Position numbers and translations under genes: made by a program. A stretch of DNA of 58,913 nucleotides from Candidatus Binataceae bacterium (GTDB lineage: Bacteria; Desulfobacterota; Binatia; Binatales; Binataceae): positions 1-58,913 of the forward strand of contig DATGLK010000099.1 of NCBI GenBank assembly GCA_035294265.1, given 5' to 3'. Under the pieces are notes generated by a model. The model had not been told where the DNA came from. It made no database searches and saw only the letters and a list, made by a program, of their open reading frames with translations. Position 1 is the first letter of the stretch; the number at the start of each line of letters is the position of its first letter. Positions 17,047-25,659 of this stretch are shown one piece after another.

Positions 17047-18288
17047 ATGCGGTACTTGATCGGGCGATATCACGAAATTGCGCTCAAAGGGCGCAACCGC
17101 TGGCGTTTTGTCGAGCAGCTCAAACGCAACCTGCGCGTGCTGATGAGCGATTGGGCGCTGGGACCGATTCATAGCACCGGCCCCCGCCTGATGGTGGAAC
17201 TGCCCGAACAATTGCCCGACCATCTGCTCCACGAACGCGCGCGCCGGCTGTTCGGGCTGCAAAATTATTCGCTCAGCTACCGCGTCTTGCCGGAGTTGGA
17301 GGCAATCAAGCGCCAAGCTCTGGCCTGTGCCCTCGCCCATCCGGGCCGCAGCTTCGCGGTGCGCACCCGGCGCGAAGACAAGCGCTTCCCACTGAACTCG
17401 ATGCAGGTCGATCGCGAGGTCGGCGGTGCGATTGCCGCAGCCACGGGATGGAAGGTCGATTTGAGCGCCCCCGAGACCACCGTGACGGTGGAGATTTTTG
17501 CCGACCGCGCCTTAATAGCAGCAGGCAAACAGGCGGGGGCGGGAGGCCTGCCGGTGGGAATCAGCGGACGGGGTTTGGCCCTGCTTTCCGGCGGGATCGA
17601 TTCTCCGGTCGCCGCCTGGCGCATGATGCGCCGCGGCTTGGCGTTGGACTACGTGCATTTCCATAGCTACCCGATGTTGTCCCGGGCAAGCCAGGACAAG
17701 GCACGAGAGTTGGCCCAGCATCTGGCCGGCTTTCAGGGCGAGACCACGCTTTATCTGGCCCCTTTTGGACTGCTGCAGCGCGAGATTATCGCCCGGACCC
17801 ACCGCCCCCTGCGCGTAATCCTCTACCGGCGCTTTATGCTGCGGGTCGCCTGCGCCTTGGCTGCGCGCCAGGGAGCACAAACCCTGGTCACCGGCGAGAG
17901 CCTGGGCCAAGTCGCTTCTCAAACCCTTCCCAATCTACAGACGATCGAGGCCGCGGCCACGCTTCCCGTAATGCGCCCATTGGTGGGGATGGACAAAAAC
18001 GAAATCGTCGAGCAGGCCCGCCACCTGGGAACTTTCGAAACCTCAATTTTACCCGACCAGGATTGCTGCACCCTCTTCATTCCCCGCCATCCCGAGACCC
18101 ACGCCCGCTTGGCCGAAGTCGAGGCGGCCGAAAGCGCCCTAGATGTGGCACGGATGGTAGCCGAGGTAGTCGCTTCCTGCGATCCGGTGAAGCTGGAGGC
18201 TTACCCGCGTCGCGCTAGTTCGCAGTCACCGGCGGCCCTGGTACCGTCGTCTTCAGCGGACCATCACGGTGGCCAAGACCAGGGTTAG
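17047..18288 (+). CDS. thiI: tRNA 4-thiouridine synthase ThiI, short form without rhodanese domain
   Basis: 413 residues from the ATG at MRYLIGRYHEIALKGRNR, which has GAGGC just upstream; the frame is open further upstream but that part is Arg/Ser-rich filler. It has an NFLD/THUMP region (to ~165) and a PP-loop domain with ALLSGGIDSPVAAWRM (SGGxDS) that adenylates U8 of tRNA. The DQDCCTLFIPRHP motif is the conserved ThiI segment. The E. coli protein carries an extra rhodanese domain with the sulfur-carrying Cys; this one ends earlier, as in Bacillus, so a separate persulfide donor is expected. Its last 36 bases overlap the convergent permease gene. Confidence 0.93.
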   Translation: MRYLIGRYHEIALKGRNRWRFVEQLKRNLRVLMSDWALGPIHSTGPRLMVELPEQLPDHLLHERARRLFGLQNYSLSYRVLPELEAIKRQALACALAHPGRSFAVRTRREDKRFPLNSMQVDREVGGAIAAATGWKVDLSAPETTVTVEIFADRALIAAGKQAGAGGLPVGISGRGLALLSGGIDSPVAAWRMMRRGLALDYVHFHSYPMLSRASQDKARELAQHLAGFQGETTLYLAPFGLLQREIIARTHRPLRVILYRRFMLRVACALAARQGAQTLVTGESLGQVASQTLPNLQTIEAAATLPVMRPLVGMDKNEIVEQARHLGTFETSILPDQDCCTLFIPRHPETHARLAEVEAAESALDVARMVAEVVASCDPVKLEAYPRRASSQSPAALVPSSSADHHGGQDQG

Positions 18289-19470
18289 CAGCGTAATCGG
18301 CAGGCCCACTTTGAGGTGTTCGCTAAAGCTCAGATGAACGTTGTGGGCGCGGGCATTCTCCACCACGATCAGGTTGGCGACCGAGCCCAACAGGGTCAGG
18401 TTGCCGGCATAGGTGCTGGCTGCCGCCAACAACATCCCGGTCCGAGGCGAGGCCCCTGGCAAGGAATAGAGCGGTCGAAAGAGCATCACCGCTGGCACAT
18501 TGCTGACTAAATTGCTCAGCACCGCTGTGGTTGCGGTCAACACGGCGGGGTCATTTAACCGTCGGGCACCGACCAAATGCAACAGGTGCTGGTGAAAATT
18601 GGTGGTCTCAGCCCCTCCGACGACGATGAACAGCCCGGCGAACATCAAGAGCAGCGTATAATCGACCTGATCGTAAATCCGCCCCAGTGGGCTGTGGCCA
18701 ATCAGCAACACGATCGAGGCTGCGCTCAAAGCGACCAGGTCGGTGCGATAGCCGAGGGCAAACCCCACCAGCGCGCCCAGCGCTATCAAACTGGATTTGA
18801 GCGCCAGTAATCGGCTTGCCACCCGCGGCCGATCATTCGCGCGCGGCTTGCACTTCTGCCTCAAGCGGGAGCGGTAAACTACGGCCATCACGAAGAAATC
18901 GAGGATCAGACCAACCACCGCCGTGGGACCGACATGGCTGAGAAAGCTGACATACCTGAGCTTGGCAAACCCGGCTACGATCATGTTTTGCGGGTTCCCG
19001 GTGATGGTGGCCGCCGATCCAATGTTGGTGGCGGTCGCCAGCCCCACCAACAGGGGCACGGCGTCAATCCCGGTATCGGCGGCGATACCATTGAGCACCG
19101 GCGCCAAAATCAAGCAGACCACGTCGTTGACGAAAAACGCCGCTAGCACACCCGAAACGGCGATAATCATGGCTAGCAAGCCGTAACCGGTGCGCGCACG
19201 CCGAAATACCGTGTCGGCGATATAGGCAAAAACGCCCGACTGGCGTAAATCGGCCACCAGGATCATCATCCCCAACAGCAGCCCCAAGGTATGAAAATCG
19301 ACGGCCTGGCGGGCCGCACCCTCCGACAGAGTTCCAGTCAAAACCATCGCGATCGCCCCCACCATCGCGGCGCCCGTGCGATCCAGGCGCACATAGGGTA
19401 ACCTGCCCAGCGCCAAGGCCAGGTAGGTCAGGACGAAAATTGTCAAGGGCAAGGCGCCGGTAGTGCTCAT
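18253..19470 (-). CDS. ArsB/NhaD-family ion permease
   Basis: 405 residues with about ten or eleven predicted membrane helices. The hairpin motifs AAFFVNDVVCLILAPVL and ATATNIGSAATITGNPQN are the two hallmark sequences of the ArsB/NhaD/SLC13-like ion transporter superfamily. Substrates in the family include arsenite, Na+/H+ and dicarboxylates; no arsR or arsC is nearby, so arsenite is not supported. I start at the ATG preceding STTGALPLTIFVLTY; an upstream GTG would add 11 residues. The gene's end overlaps thiI tail to tail. Confidence 0.85.
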   Translation of the reverse strand: MSTTGALPLTIFVLTYLALALGRLPYVRLDRTGAAMVGAIAMVLTGTLSEGAARQAVDFHTLGLLLGMMILVADLRQSGVFAYIADTVFRRARTGYGLLAMIIAVSGVLAAFFVNDVVCLILAPVLNGIAADTGIDAVPLLVGLATATNIGSAATITGNPQNMIVAGFAKLRYVSFLSHVGPTAVVGLILDFFVMAVVYRSRLRQKCKPRANDRPRVASRLLALKSSLIALGALVGFALGYRTDLVALSAASIVLLIGHSPLGRIYDQVDYTLLLMFAGLFIVVGGAETTNFHQHLLHLVGARRLNDPAVLTATTAVLSNLVSNVPAVMLFRPLYSLPGASPRTGMLLAAASTYAGNLTLLGSVANLIVVENARAHNVHLSFSEHLKVGLPITLLTLVLATVMVR

Positions 19471-19595
19471 CGCGATCGACTTGATTCCCCAGCTCGAAGT
19501 CACCCAGGATAAGCGTCACAGGCCCCAGTTGGAACAGTTACGAGGCCAAACAGCGATGCCAGGGGCGGAACAGCAGAGGAAGGGTTGCGTTCAAG

Positions 19596-20795
19596 ATGAC
19601 GGCGGGCGGCAGGTGGCTTAGAGGCAAAGCTAGCGCAATGGTCGGGATTCTAACCCTTGCAAGCTGCGCCCGAAGCGGGCCGCGCCAAGCCGCTCAGCAG
19701 TATTTGCTGGCGCTGAAAACCGGCGCCACCGCACGCTGCTACGCGATGGTTAGCGAGCCAGAGCGAGACAAGCTCACTGAGCACGCATTTTCCTCCGCGC
19801 CACCTCTGGCCCCTGACGTTCCCGCGCGTTGGTTCGGGCCGCTTGAACGGGTCACCCAGTATCGCAGCGAGCCCAGTCGAATGGTGCGCGGGATGGTGGT
19901 CGTTCCAGTAGCGATTACCACCCCTAATCTCGTTCTCTGGCAGCGCATGCTAGCCAATGACGGACCCCCGACGACGGGTTTGATTGAAGAGCAACTGAAC
20001 AACCAGCGCTATCCGTTGCTGTCCTACACCGATTTCATGGTGATGGTAAAAGAACATCATCGATGGCATCTGGTGGGAGGCTTCCCGATCCAGGCGCGCG
20101 CGGCGCAATTGCGCCAGCAAGCGGTTTTGGCCTATCACAACTACGACTTCGCGCGCGCCGCCGCGTTATACCATCAGATCCTGGCCCTGCTGACCGAAGC
20201 ACCCTTCAGCGGCAGCCAGGGTTTGGCCCTGCGCTATCAACGGGAATCGAGTTTAGTGGAAAAGGCCCGCACTCAGCGGGGGCAGGCGCAACGTTATCTG
20301 GGAAGGCTGAAAGTCACCCAAGTCACACGCCAACCCACGAGCGCTGGTCAGGCCGGCATCTTCGGCGTGATCATCAACCAGGGTCAGCGCTCGATCGACC
20401 AGCTCAAGCTGCGGGTCACCTTTTATAACGCCGTGGCAGGAGCACCCACGGCAATTTATTATGAAGACCACACGCCGTTGGCGGTGCCGTTGGGATTTGT
20501 GGACTTCAATCCTGTATCGTCACCCTTGCGTCCGGCAGGTCGGCTTGCTTTCGGCTTGGCCTTGCACGCACCCGCGGATATCCAAGCGGGAGCGCGCGTG
20601 GTGGTAACGCCAGTGGATTTGATTTTCTCCGCCGATGACGGCCCGCCGCCCAAACTGGCTGCGTATCAGGAGCGGGCTCCAAACGTCCCACCCCCTTCCG
20701 CTAACCCGCTGGCGGTCGATCATCCTAGCCCCCAGCTAACACATCGCCTCCATCATCATCGTCACCACCGCCGCGCGCGCCATCACCTGCGATGA
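19596..20795 (+). CDS. Putative lipoprotein with histidine-rich C-terminus, function unknown
   Basis: 399 residues; family not recognised. The signal sequence ends in LTLASCARSG, a plausible lipobox with Cys at about 24. Residues 30-160 look like a DUF4878/NTF2-like lipoprotein fold (AAQQYLLALKTGATARCYAMV), residues 165-210 form a helical TPR-like pair, and 230-345 a beta-rich FxxG-type domain with NQGQRSIDQLKLRVTFYN. The last 17 residues are almost all His and Arg (HRLHHHRHHRRARHHLR), which could bind metal or nucleic acid or be disordered. The stop overlaps the next ATG (ATGA), so it is translationally coupled to a GT2 glycosyltransferase. AGAGGAAGGG lies upstream of the start. Confidence 0.65.
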   Translation: MTAGGRWLRGKASAMVGILTLASCARSGPRQAAQQYLLALKTGATARCYAMVSEPERDKLTEHAFSSAPPLAPDVPARWFGPLERVTQYRSEPSRMVRGMVVVPVAITTPNLVLWQRMLANDGPPTTGLIEEQLNNQRYPLLSYTDFMVMVKEHHRWHLVGGFPIQARAAQLRQQAVLAYHNYDFARAAALYHQILALLTEAPFSGSQGLALRYQRESSLVEKARTQRGQAQRYLGRLKVTQVTRQPTSAGQAGIFGVIINQGQRSIDQLKLRVTFYNAVAGAPTAIYYEDHTPLAVPLGFVDFNPVSSPLRPAGRLAFGLALHAPADIQAGARVVVTPVDLIFSADDGPPPKLAAYQERAPNVPPPSANPLAVDHPSPQLTHRLHHHRHHRRARHHLR

Positions 20796-21715
20796 CCATT
20801 ACGCTGGCGATTCCGACCCATAACCGGGCATCGTCGCTGGCTCGCGCATTGGCCAGCCTTGGCGAGTTGGACCGTGCGGCCGCGGATACCATCGAATGTC
20901 TGGTGATCGACAACCACTCCACCGACGCAACCGCGGCCGTGGTCGAGGACTTCGCGCGTCGCGCGCCCTTTGCAACCCGGCGGATCTACGAGCCCCGCCA
21001 GGGCTCCAGCTTTGCCCGCAACCGCGCCGCACGCGAAGCCCAAGGCGCGGTTGTCCTCTATATTGACGACGATGTGCTGGTCGAGCGCGGATGGCTGCGG
21101 GCCATGGTGACGGCGCTGAACGAGTGCGAACTGGATGTGGCCTGTGGCTTGGTGCTACCCCGCTGGGAAGTCCCCCCGCCCTCCTGGCTGGGCCCTGAAC
21201 TATATGGCAAGCTAGCCATCCATGAGCCTGCACTGAGCGACCCAAATAGACCGCGGCCTGCTCCGCTGCCCCTGCTCTACAGCGCCAATCTGGCGATGCG
21301 GCGGGATTGCTTCACGCGCTTTGGTTATTTCCGCGAAGACTTGGGGGTGTTCGGCGGTCATCCGGTCGGCTGCGAGGACAGCGAGCTTTTCGCCCGCATT
21401 ATCCGGGCCGGAGGCAAAGTGGACCTAGTAACGCAAGCCGTGGCCTATCACATGATTGGGCCCGAGCGGCTGGCGCCCTCATACCTGCGCAAAAAGAGCT
21501 TCAGCTATGGCTTGGGCAGCGCGATCCAGGGAGGCCCGACTCACAACCGGCTGGACAAGCTCGCACGCAACCTAACTCGGATGGTCGCAGCAAGCTTGCG
21601 CGGCCGGCCATCGGCCGCCCTTAGCCATCAAATGGAGTGTTTCAACTATTTGGGCTACTGGTACGGCCGCTGGCTAATGCTCAAGCAGGCGCTAAGCCGG
21701 CAACCGCCGGCTTGA
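20792..21715 (+). CDS. GT2-family glycosyltransferase
   Basis: 307 residues of the GT-A fold. LAIPTHNRASSLARALASL opens the domain, followed by CLVIDNHSTD, GSSFARNRAAREAQG and the metal-binding VVLYIDDDVLVERGW (DDD). A later GCEDSELFARIIRAGGK is the acceptor-side ED motif. No transmembrane helices are evident. It begins in an ATGA overlap with the His-tailed lipoprotein gene, so the two are made together; the pairing suggests glycan synthesis linked to an envelope lipoprotein. Acceptor and donor are unknown. Confidence 0.88.
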   Translation: MTITLAIPTHNRASSLARALASLGELDRAAADTIECLVIDNHSTDATAAVVEDFARRAPFATRRIYEPRQGSSFARNRAAREAQGAVVLYIDDDVLVERGWLRAMVTALNECELDVACGLVLPRWEVPPPSWLGPELYGKLAIHEPALSDPNRPRPAPLPLLYSANLAMRRDCFTRFGYFREDLGVFGGHPVGCEDSELFARIIRAGGKVDLVTQAVAYHMIGPERLAPSYLRKKSFSYGLGSAIQGGPTHNRLDKLARNLTRMVAASLRGRPSAALSHQMECFNYLGYWYGRWLMLKQALSRQPPA

Positions 21716-21832
21716 GCTCGATACGGTAAATCATTGCAACTTCTGTAGCTGGGGCGCGATTACATCTTGAAGCTCCTACCTGCCGTGCCGTGCTTAACAA
21801 ACCCGCGTTTACTCTAATGCAGAGAGCTGACA

Positions 21833-23020
21833 TCAGCTAACGCCCGATTTCTCCGCAACCAGGGCCAGTACTCCTGAATAGAGCAAAAGGCGAGTGGCGC
21901 CGGCGACCGGGCCTATTTCGAACCCGCTGAAAAACCCGGCGATCGGAAGCTCCGGAAACTGGCGCGAGATGTAAGCGCTGTCATGGTCGGGAATAGAATA
22001 CAAGGCGCTGCCGCGAGCCATGCAATCGACATAAATACCGAAGGCCGGCGGTTGCACCTGAGCATCCTGCAAGCTCGCCAGAGTCAGCTTCAAGTCCTCG
22101 CGTGCACCTTCGGCGTCACGTAGAGCAAAGCCCACCAGCTCACCCAAACGCGGCCGATAGCCGGCGGCGACGACGCCATGGCGCTCATCAAAGCCCGATA
22201 AATTGCGGACCAGGTAGCGGCCGTGCTCAAGTCCAGTGGCGTCGAGATCCAGCGCGGTGGCCAGATAGACCACGGCGGCGGCACGCTCGAGATCCTCGCC
22301 CAAGGGACCGAACATCTGCTTGAACACGGTCAGCGCGGGCTGGTGGTCCAGCTCGATGAGGATATTATCGCGCGCCGCGGTGACGCGAAGTGGGCGACCG
22401 ATCAGCCGGCAGCCCAGGGCCGAACCGGTATTTATTTTCAACTCGCCCGTTAATAACAATCCGCTGACCGCGTTGTTGCTGACCGCATTGCCGCAAAATA
22501 CCGCCGTCTCGCCCAGCGAGCCGTCCTCGCTGGCCCCACCACCCATAATCACAACCCCAGGGAGCTCCTGCTCCAAAGTTGCAATAAAGGACTGGGGTTC
22601 AACGTTATAGGTATCTGGAAAGACGCAAAGCAAATTATTTTTGCCCATAGCCGCACCCGCCTGCGCCGCCAGCTCGCGAGCCGCCGCCACGGAACGCCCC
22701 TTGAGGCTGGGTACGAACAGGCGCTGGGCGCCCAGACGATCGCCGCTTATCGCCAGCAGCGCCAGTGCCGGACCCCGCTCTATTTCACGCCCTGCCGCCA
22801 GCACGCCGCGTGCGCTACACCCCACCACCGTGTCGGTGCCCAAATGTTGTGACAGCAGGCGCACGATCTCGCCGTAGGCGGCGGCGTAAGCGCTGCTAAC
22901 AAAGCAAATCGCGGCCTGGGCCTGCGCCACTCCAGCTTGGCTTAGGGCCATCGCGGTCGCTTCGCGGGCGGCGTCGCGCGGCTGGCGGGCGGTGGAAAAT
23001 CCGGCTCCTGCACGCAGCAT
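21833..23020 (-). CDS. FIST-domain signal-sensing protein
   Basis: 395 residues, matching FIST_N followed by FIST_C. The N-terminal half shows AICFVSSAYAAAYGEIVRLL, VVGCSARGVLAAGREIE and LLCVFPDTYN; then VIMGGGASEDG, and in the C-terminal half FDERHGVVAAGY, ELVGFALRDAE and LPIAGFFSGFEIGPVAG. FIST proteins are predicted small-ligand (perhaps amino-acid) sensors, often fused to kinases or cyclases; this one stands alone. GGGAGG lies ten bases before the ATG, inside the 3' end of the M20 peptidase gene, so the two are an operon with 6 bases between them. Confidence 0.88.
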   Translation of the reverse strand: MLRAGAGFSTARQPRDAAREATAMALSQAGVAQAQAAICFVSSAYAAAYGEIVRLLSQHLGTDTVVGCSARGVLAAGREIERGPALALLAISGDRLGAQRLFVPSLKGRSVAAARELAAQAGAAMGKNNLLCVFPDTYNVEPQSFIATLEQELPGVVIMGGGASEDGSLGETAVFCGNAVSNNAVSGLLLTGELKINTGSALGCRLIGRPLRVTAARDNILIELDHQPALTVFKQMFGPLGEDLERAAAVVYLATALDLDATGLEHGRYLVRNLSGFDERHGVVAAGYRPRLGELVGFALRDAEGAREDLKLTLASLQDAQVQPPAFGIYVDCMARGSALYSIPDHDSAYISRQFPELPIAGFFSGFEIGPVAGATRLLLYSGVLALVAEKSGVS

Positions 23021-23026
23021 CTCAGC

Positions 23027-24526
23027 TCAGCCTCCCTTGCCGCCCAGGATTTGCAGCAGTACGAACATCCGCTGAACACCCGCGCGCAGGTCCGCGATCG
23101 CCAGATGCTCGTTGGCACCATGCACGCCGTGGGCTTCGTCAGCACGCAGCGGAATGGGAACGAAGCCGTAGGCCACCAAGCCATGCTCGCGAAAATAGTG
23201 ACAATCGTTGAAGCCGTTGGTCATCATCGGTGCCAGCACTGCGCCCTTATCCATTCTATGCGCCAAAAGCCTAATGGCTTCCATCAACGGCGAGTGCTCA
23301 GGCGAGCTTACACTGGGATAATTCAACGTGCTTTCGACCTTCACTCCGTTGTCGGCGATAACCTCATGAACAATCCTGATAAAGTCTTTGGGACTGCTAC
23401 CTGGCAACAGGCGACAATCTAGATCGGCGGTCGCCGTGGCTGGGACCACATTGGTCTTATAGCCTGCGTTGATCACTGTAGGTGTAATCGTGTTTCGTAC
23501 CAGCGCGCTTTGGAACGGCACCGAGAGAAATTGGCGGGCGAAATCAGGATCCTTCTGCAAGGCCTGGCGCAGCTTGGCCGCGCCAGGAGGTAGCTGGTCA
23601 ATGGCAGCCAACTTGGCGAAATAGCGCTGGACCACCGGCAGAACCTTAATCGGCGCGTTGTCGTTGTAAGCAATCAGCTTAGCGAGCGCCATGACGATTC
23701 GAGTCACCGCCGAATGGCGGGGCGGCACCGCGCCATGGCTCGGACTGTCACTGACCGTCAGATGGAGCCACAGTGGGCTTTTTTCAACCACCCCTACCGC
23801 ATACAGCTTGTGGCCGTCTTTGTAGTCGCGGATCCCACCCCCTTCGTTAAGCACGTAGCCCGCGTCGCCATAGAGCTCGGGCTCGTGATTAACCAACCAT
23901 CCCACGCCCATCTTGCCACCGGCTTCTTCGTCGCCGGTGGCGATGAAAATGATGTCGCGGTCCAGCAGGATACGCGAGCGTTTAATCGTTAGCAGCGCCA
24001 TTAGCTCGACCACTCCTGGTCCCTTGTCGTCCAGCGCCCCGCGCCCCCAGATCTGACCGCTTCTAACCACCCCGGCAAAGGGCGGCTCAGACCAGTCCTT
24101 GGCGACCGCCGCCACAACGTCCATGTGGCTGAGCAAAATGACCGCTTTGCGATGGCGCCCGACGCCGCGCAACCGTGCGGCCACGATGCCGCGGCCCGGG
24201 GCGGGCTGGAAGACCACGGCGGGAATGCCGGCCGCCAAAAATTGCTCGCGCAAAAATCGCGCCGCCGCCAACTCATTACCTGGCGGATTGGTGGTGTCGA
24301 TCTGAATGTATTTGGAAAGTAACGTGGTGGCTTCCGCGGCAATGGCATCCCAATTGATCGGCTTGGCGCTCTGCGCCCATCCGGGACTAGCCACCAGGGT
24401 CAGCAGGATAAGCAGCAACACAATTCGACCTGCTCGAGGGCAACCCAGGTAGTCAGCTAACGGCACGCCCGCACAGGCGATCTTGGGCTTGATCGTGGAC
24501 AAGCCAAAATATGGTCTGGAGTTCAT
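23027..24526 (-). CDS. M20-family metallopeptidase, exported
   Basis: 499 residues from the ATG at MNSRPYFG. A signal sequence (RIVLLLILLTLVASPGWAQS) ends near residue 50. Metal-binding motifs of the M20/ArgE/carboxypeptidase family are LLSHMDVVA (His and Asp), WGRGALDDKGPG (bridging Asp), FIATGDEEAGG (catalytic and metal Glu) and HGVHGANEHL near the C-terminus. It should remove or hydrolyse amide-linked amino acids from small peptides in the periplasm. The exact start is open: a GTG before PLADYLG would give a shorter leader. The partner downstream is a FIST protein, which may sense a product, an inference from position. Confidence 0.88.
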   Translation of the reverse strand: MNSRPYFGLSTIKPKIACAGVPLADYLGCPRAGRIVLLLILLTLVASPGWAQSAKPINWDAIAAEATTLLSKYIQIDTTNPPGNELAAARFLREQFLAAGIPAVVFQPAPGRGIVAARLRGVGRHRKAVILLSHMDVVAAVAKDWSEPPFAGVVRSGQIWGRGALDDKGPGVVELMALLTIKRSRILLDRDIIFIATGDEEAGGKMGVGWLVNHEPELYGDAGYVLNEGGGIRDYKDGHKLYAVGVVEKSPLWLHLTVSDSPSHGAVPPRHSAVTRIVMALAKLIAYNDNAPIKVLPVVQRYFAKLAAIDQLPPGAAKLRQALQKDPDFARQFLSVPFQSALVRNTITPTVINAGYKTNVVPATATADLDCRLLPGSSPKDFIRIVHEVIADNGVKVESTLNYPSVSSPEHSPLMEAIRLLAHRMDKGAVLAPMMTNGFNDCHYFREHGLVAYGFVPIPLRADEAHGVHGANEHLAIADLRAGVQRMFVLLQILGGKGG

Positions 24527-24684
24527 CGAATGTAGACGCTCTTTCTTGCTTGAGACTAGCCGGTGGCGGTCCCGGCACATTTTAGCGCCGATTGTTGGCG
24601 CGCGGGCCGCCGTTTGCAATCATTGCGCTTGCGGCGCAAGCTGCTGGGCCTCAAGTCCGGGGTGGGCCAGGAACCCAGGAACAG

Positions 24685-25413
24685 GTGGAGTACAAAGGCA
24701 GGGCAAAACTTGACACCGGCACCTCGGGGGCGAGCTCTGCTCCGCCAGCGGCGTCGCTCTTTGCCCGCAGGCTGGGGCGGACCGTCAGCCTGCTGCGACG
24801 TTTAGCCCCGGCTTGGGACGCACCGGTCATGGCGCTGATCGCGGCCGAGCAGCGCGACCCCTTCAAGATTTTGGTGGGCTGCATCTTAAGCCTGCGAACC
24901 AAGGACCAGACTACTGCTCAGGCCAGCGCGCGGCTGTTTGCCCTGGCCAGCACGCCGGCTGAACTGGCAGTTTGCGAACTGGGCTTGATCGAAAAGGCCA
25001 TCTATCCAGTTGGCTTCTATCGCACTAAGGCCCGCGTCATCCGCGACTTGAGCGCCGATCTGCTGGCGCGCTTCGGCGGCCAAGTTCCCGACCGCATCGA
25101 GGCCCTGCTGACGCTCAAGGGGGTTGGGCGCAAGACCGCCAACCTGGTCGTGACCCAAGCCTTCGGTAAACCTGGAATTTGCGTCGATACCCATGTGCAT
25201 CGCATTTCCAACCGTTGGGGCCTGGTCCGCACAAAGACTCCCGCACAGACCGAAGCCGCCCTGCGCCGCACGCTCCCTCGGCGCTATTGGCGAGAATTCA
25301 ACGAACTGTTGGTCGCTTTCGGCCAGACAATTTGCCACCCGATCTCGCCGCGCTGCTCGCAATGCCCACTGTCGCAGTATTGTCCCGCCCTGGGTGTAGG
25401 TCGTCGGCGCTGA
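24685..25413 (+). CDS. nth: Endonuclease III (DNA glycosylase/AP lyase)
   Basis: 242 residues from a GTG with AGGAACAG upstream; the frame is open from a TTG at 24592. It removes oxidised pyrimidines and nicks abasic sites in base-excision repair. The helix-hairpin-helix is LLTLKGVGRKTANLVV, with the catalytic Lys in GVGRKTA; the catalytic Asp follows in CVDTHVHRISNRWGL. The [4Fe-4S] cluster loop is C-x6-C-x2-C-x5-C in CHPISPRCSQCPLSQYC, ten residues before the end. The start region before RRLAPAWD is Ser/Ala-rich and poorly conserved. The promoter region is shared divergently with the M20 peptidase. Confidence 0.94.
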   Translation: MEYKGRAKLDTGTSGASSAPPAASLFARRLGRTVSLLRRLAPAWDAPVMALIAAEQRDPFKILVGCILSLRTKDQTTAQASARLFALASTPAELAVCELGLIEKAIYPVGFYRTKARVIRDLSADLLARFGGQVPDRIEALLTLKGVGRKTANLVVTQAFGKPGICVDTHVHRISNRWGLVRTKTPAQTEAALRRTLPRRYWREFNELLVAFGQTICHPISPRCSQCPLSQYCPALGVGRRR

Positions 25414-25453
25414 GTCCAGGCGGGTTAGGGAGATGACCGGGAAGAACAGTGCC

Positions 25454-25481
25454 TTGGCTTGAGCGATCCAAGGGTTATTAT
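25454..25481 (+). promoter_or_regulatory. Candidate promoter of MoxR/VWA operon
   Basis: TTGGCT (25454-25459) and TATTAT (25476-25481), one base off TATAAT, are separated by 16 bases, about 180 bases before the operon's first gene. The rest of the gap between nth and that gene shows no other recognisable feature. Confidence 0.35.
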
Positions 25482-25659
25482 GAATAGGGCTAGGTGCCGA
25501 GTCTTGTGCCGTGAGAGTGCCTTGAGCCAGCCGCGAAAAAGAGTCAAGGGGTAAAGCACGGTAAATCGGTGGTCCCGGCTGTTCCATCGGGAATTTAAAT
25601 TGGGCTGGACGAGTCGAGTTATGCCGGTGTATCCTAACAGTTCGCGCGTAAATCCACCC

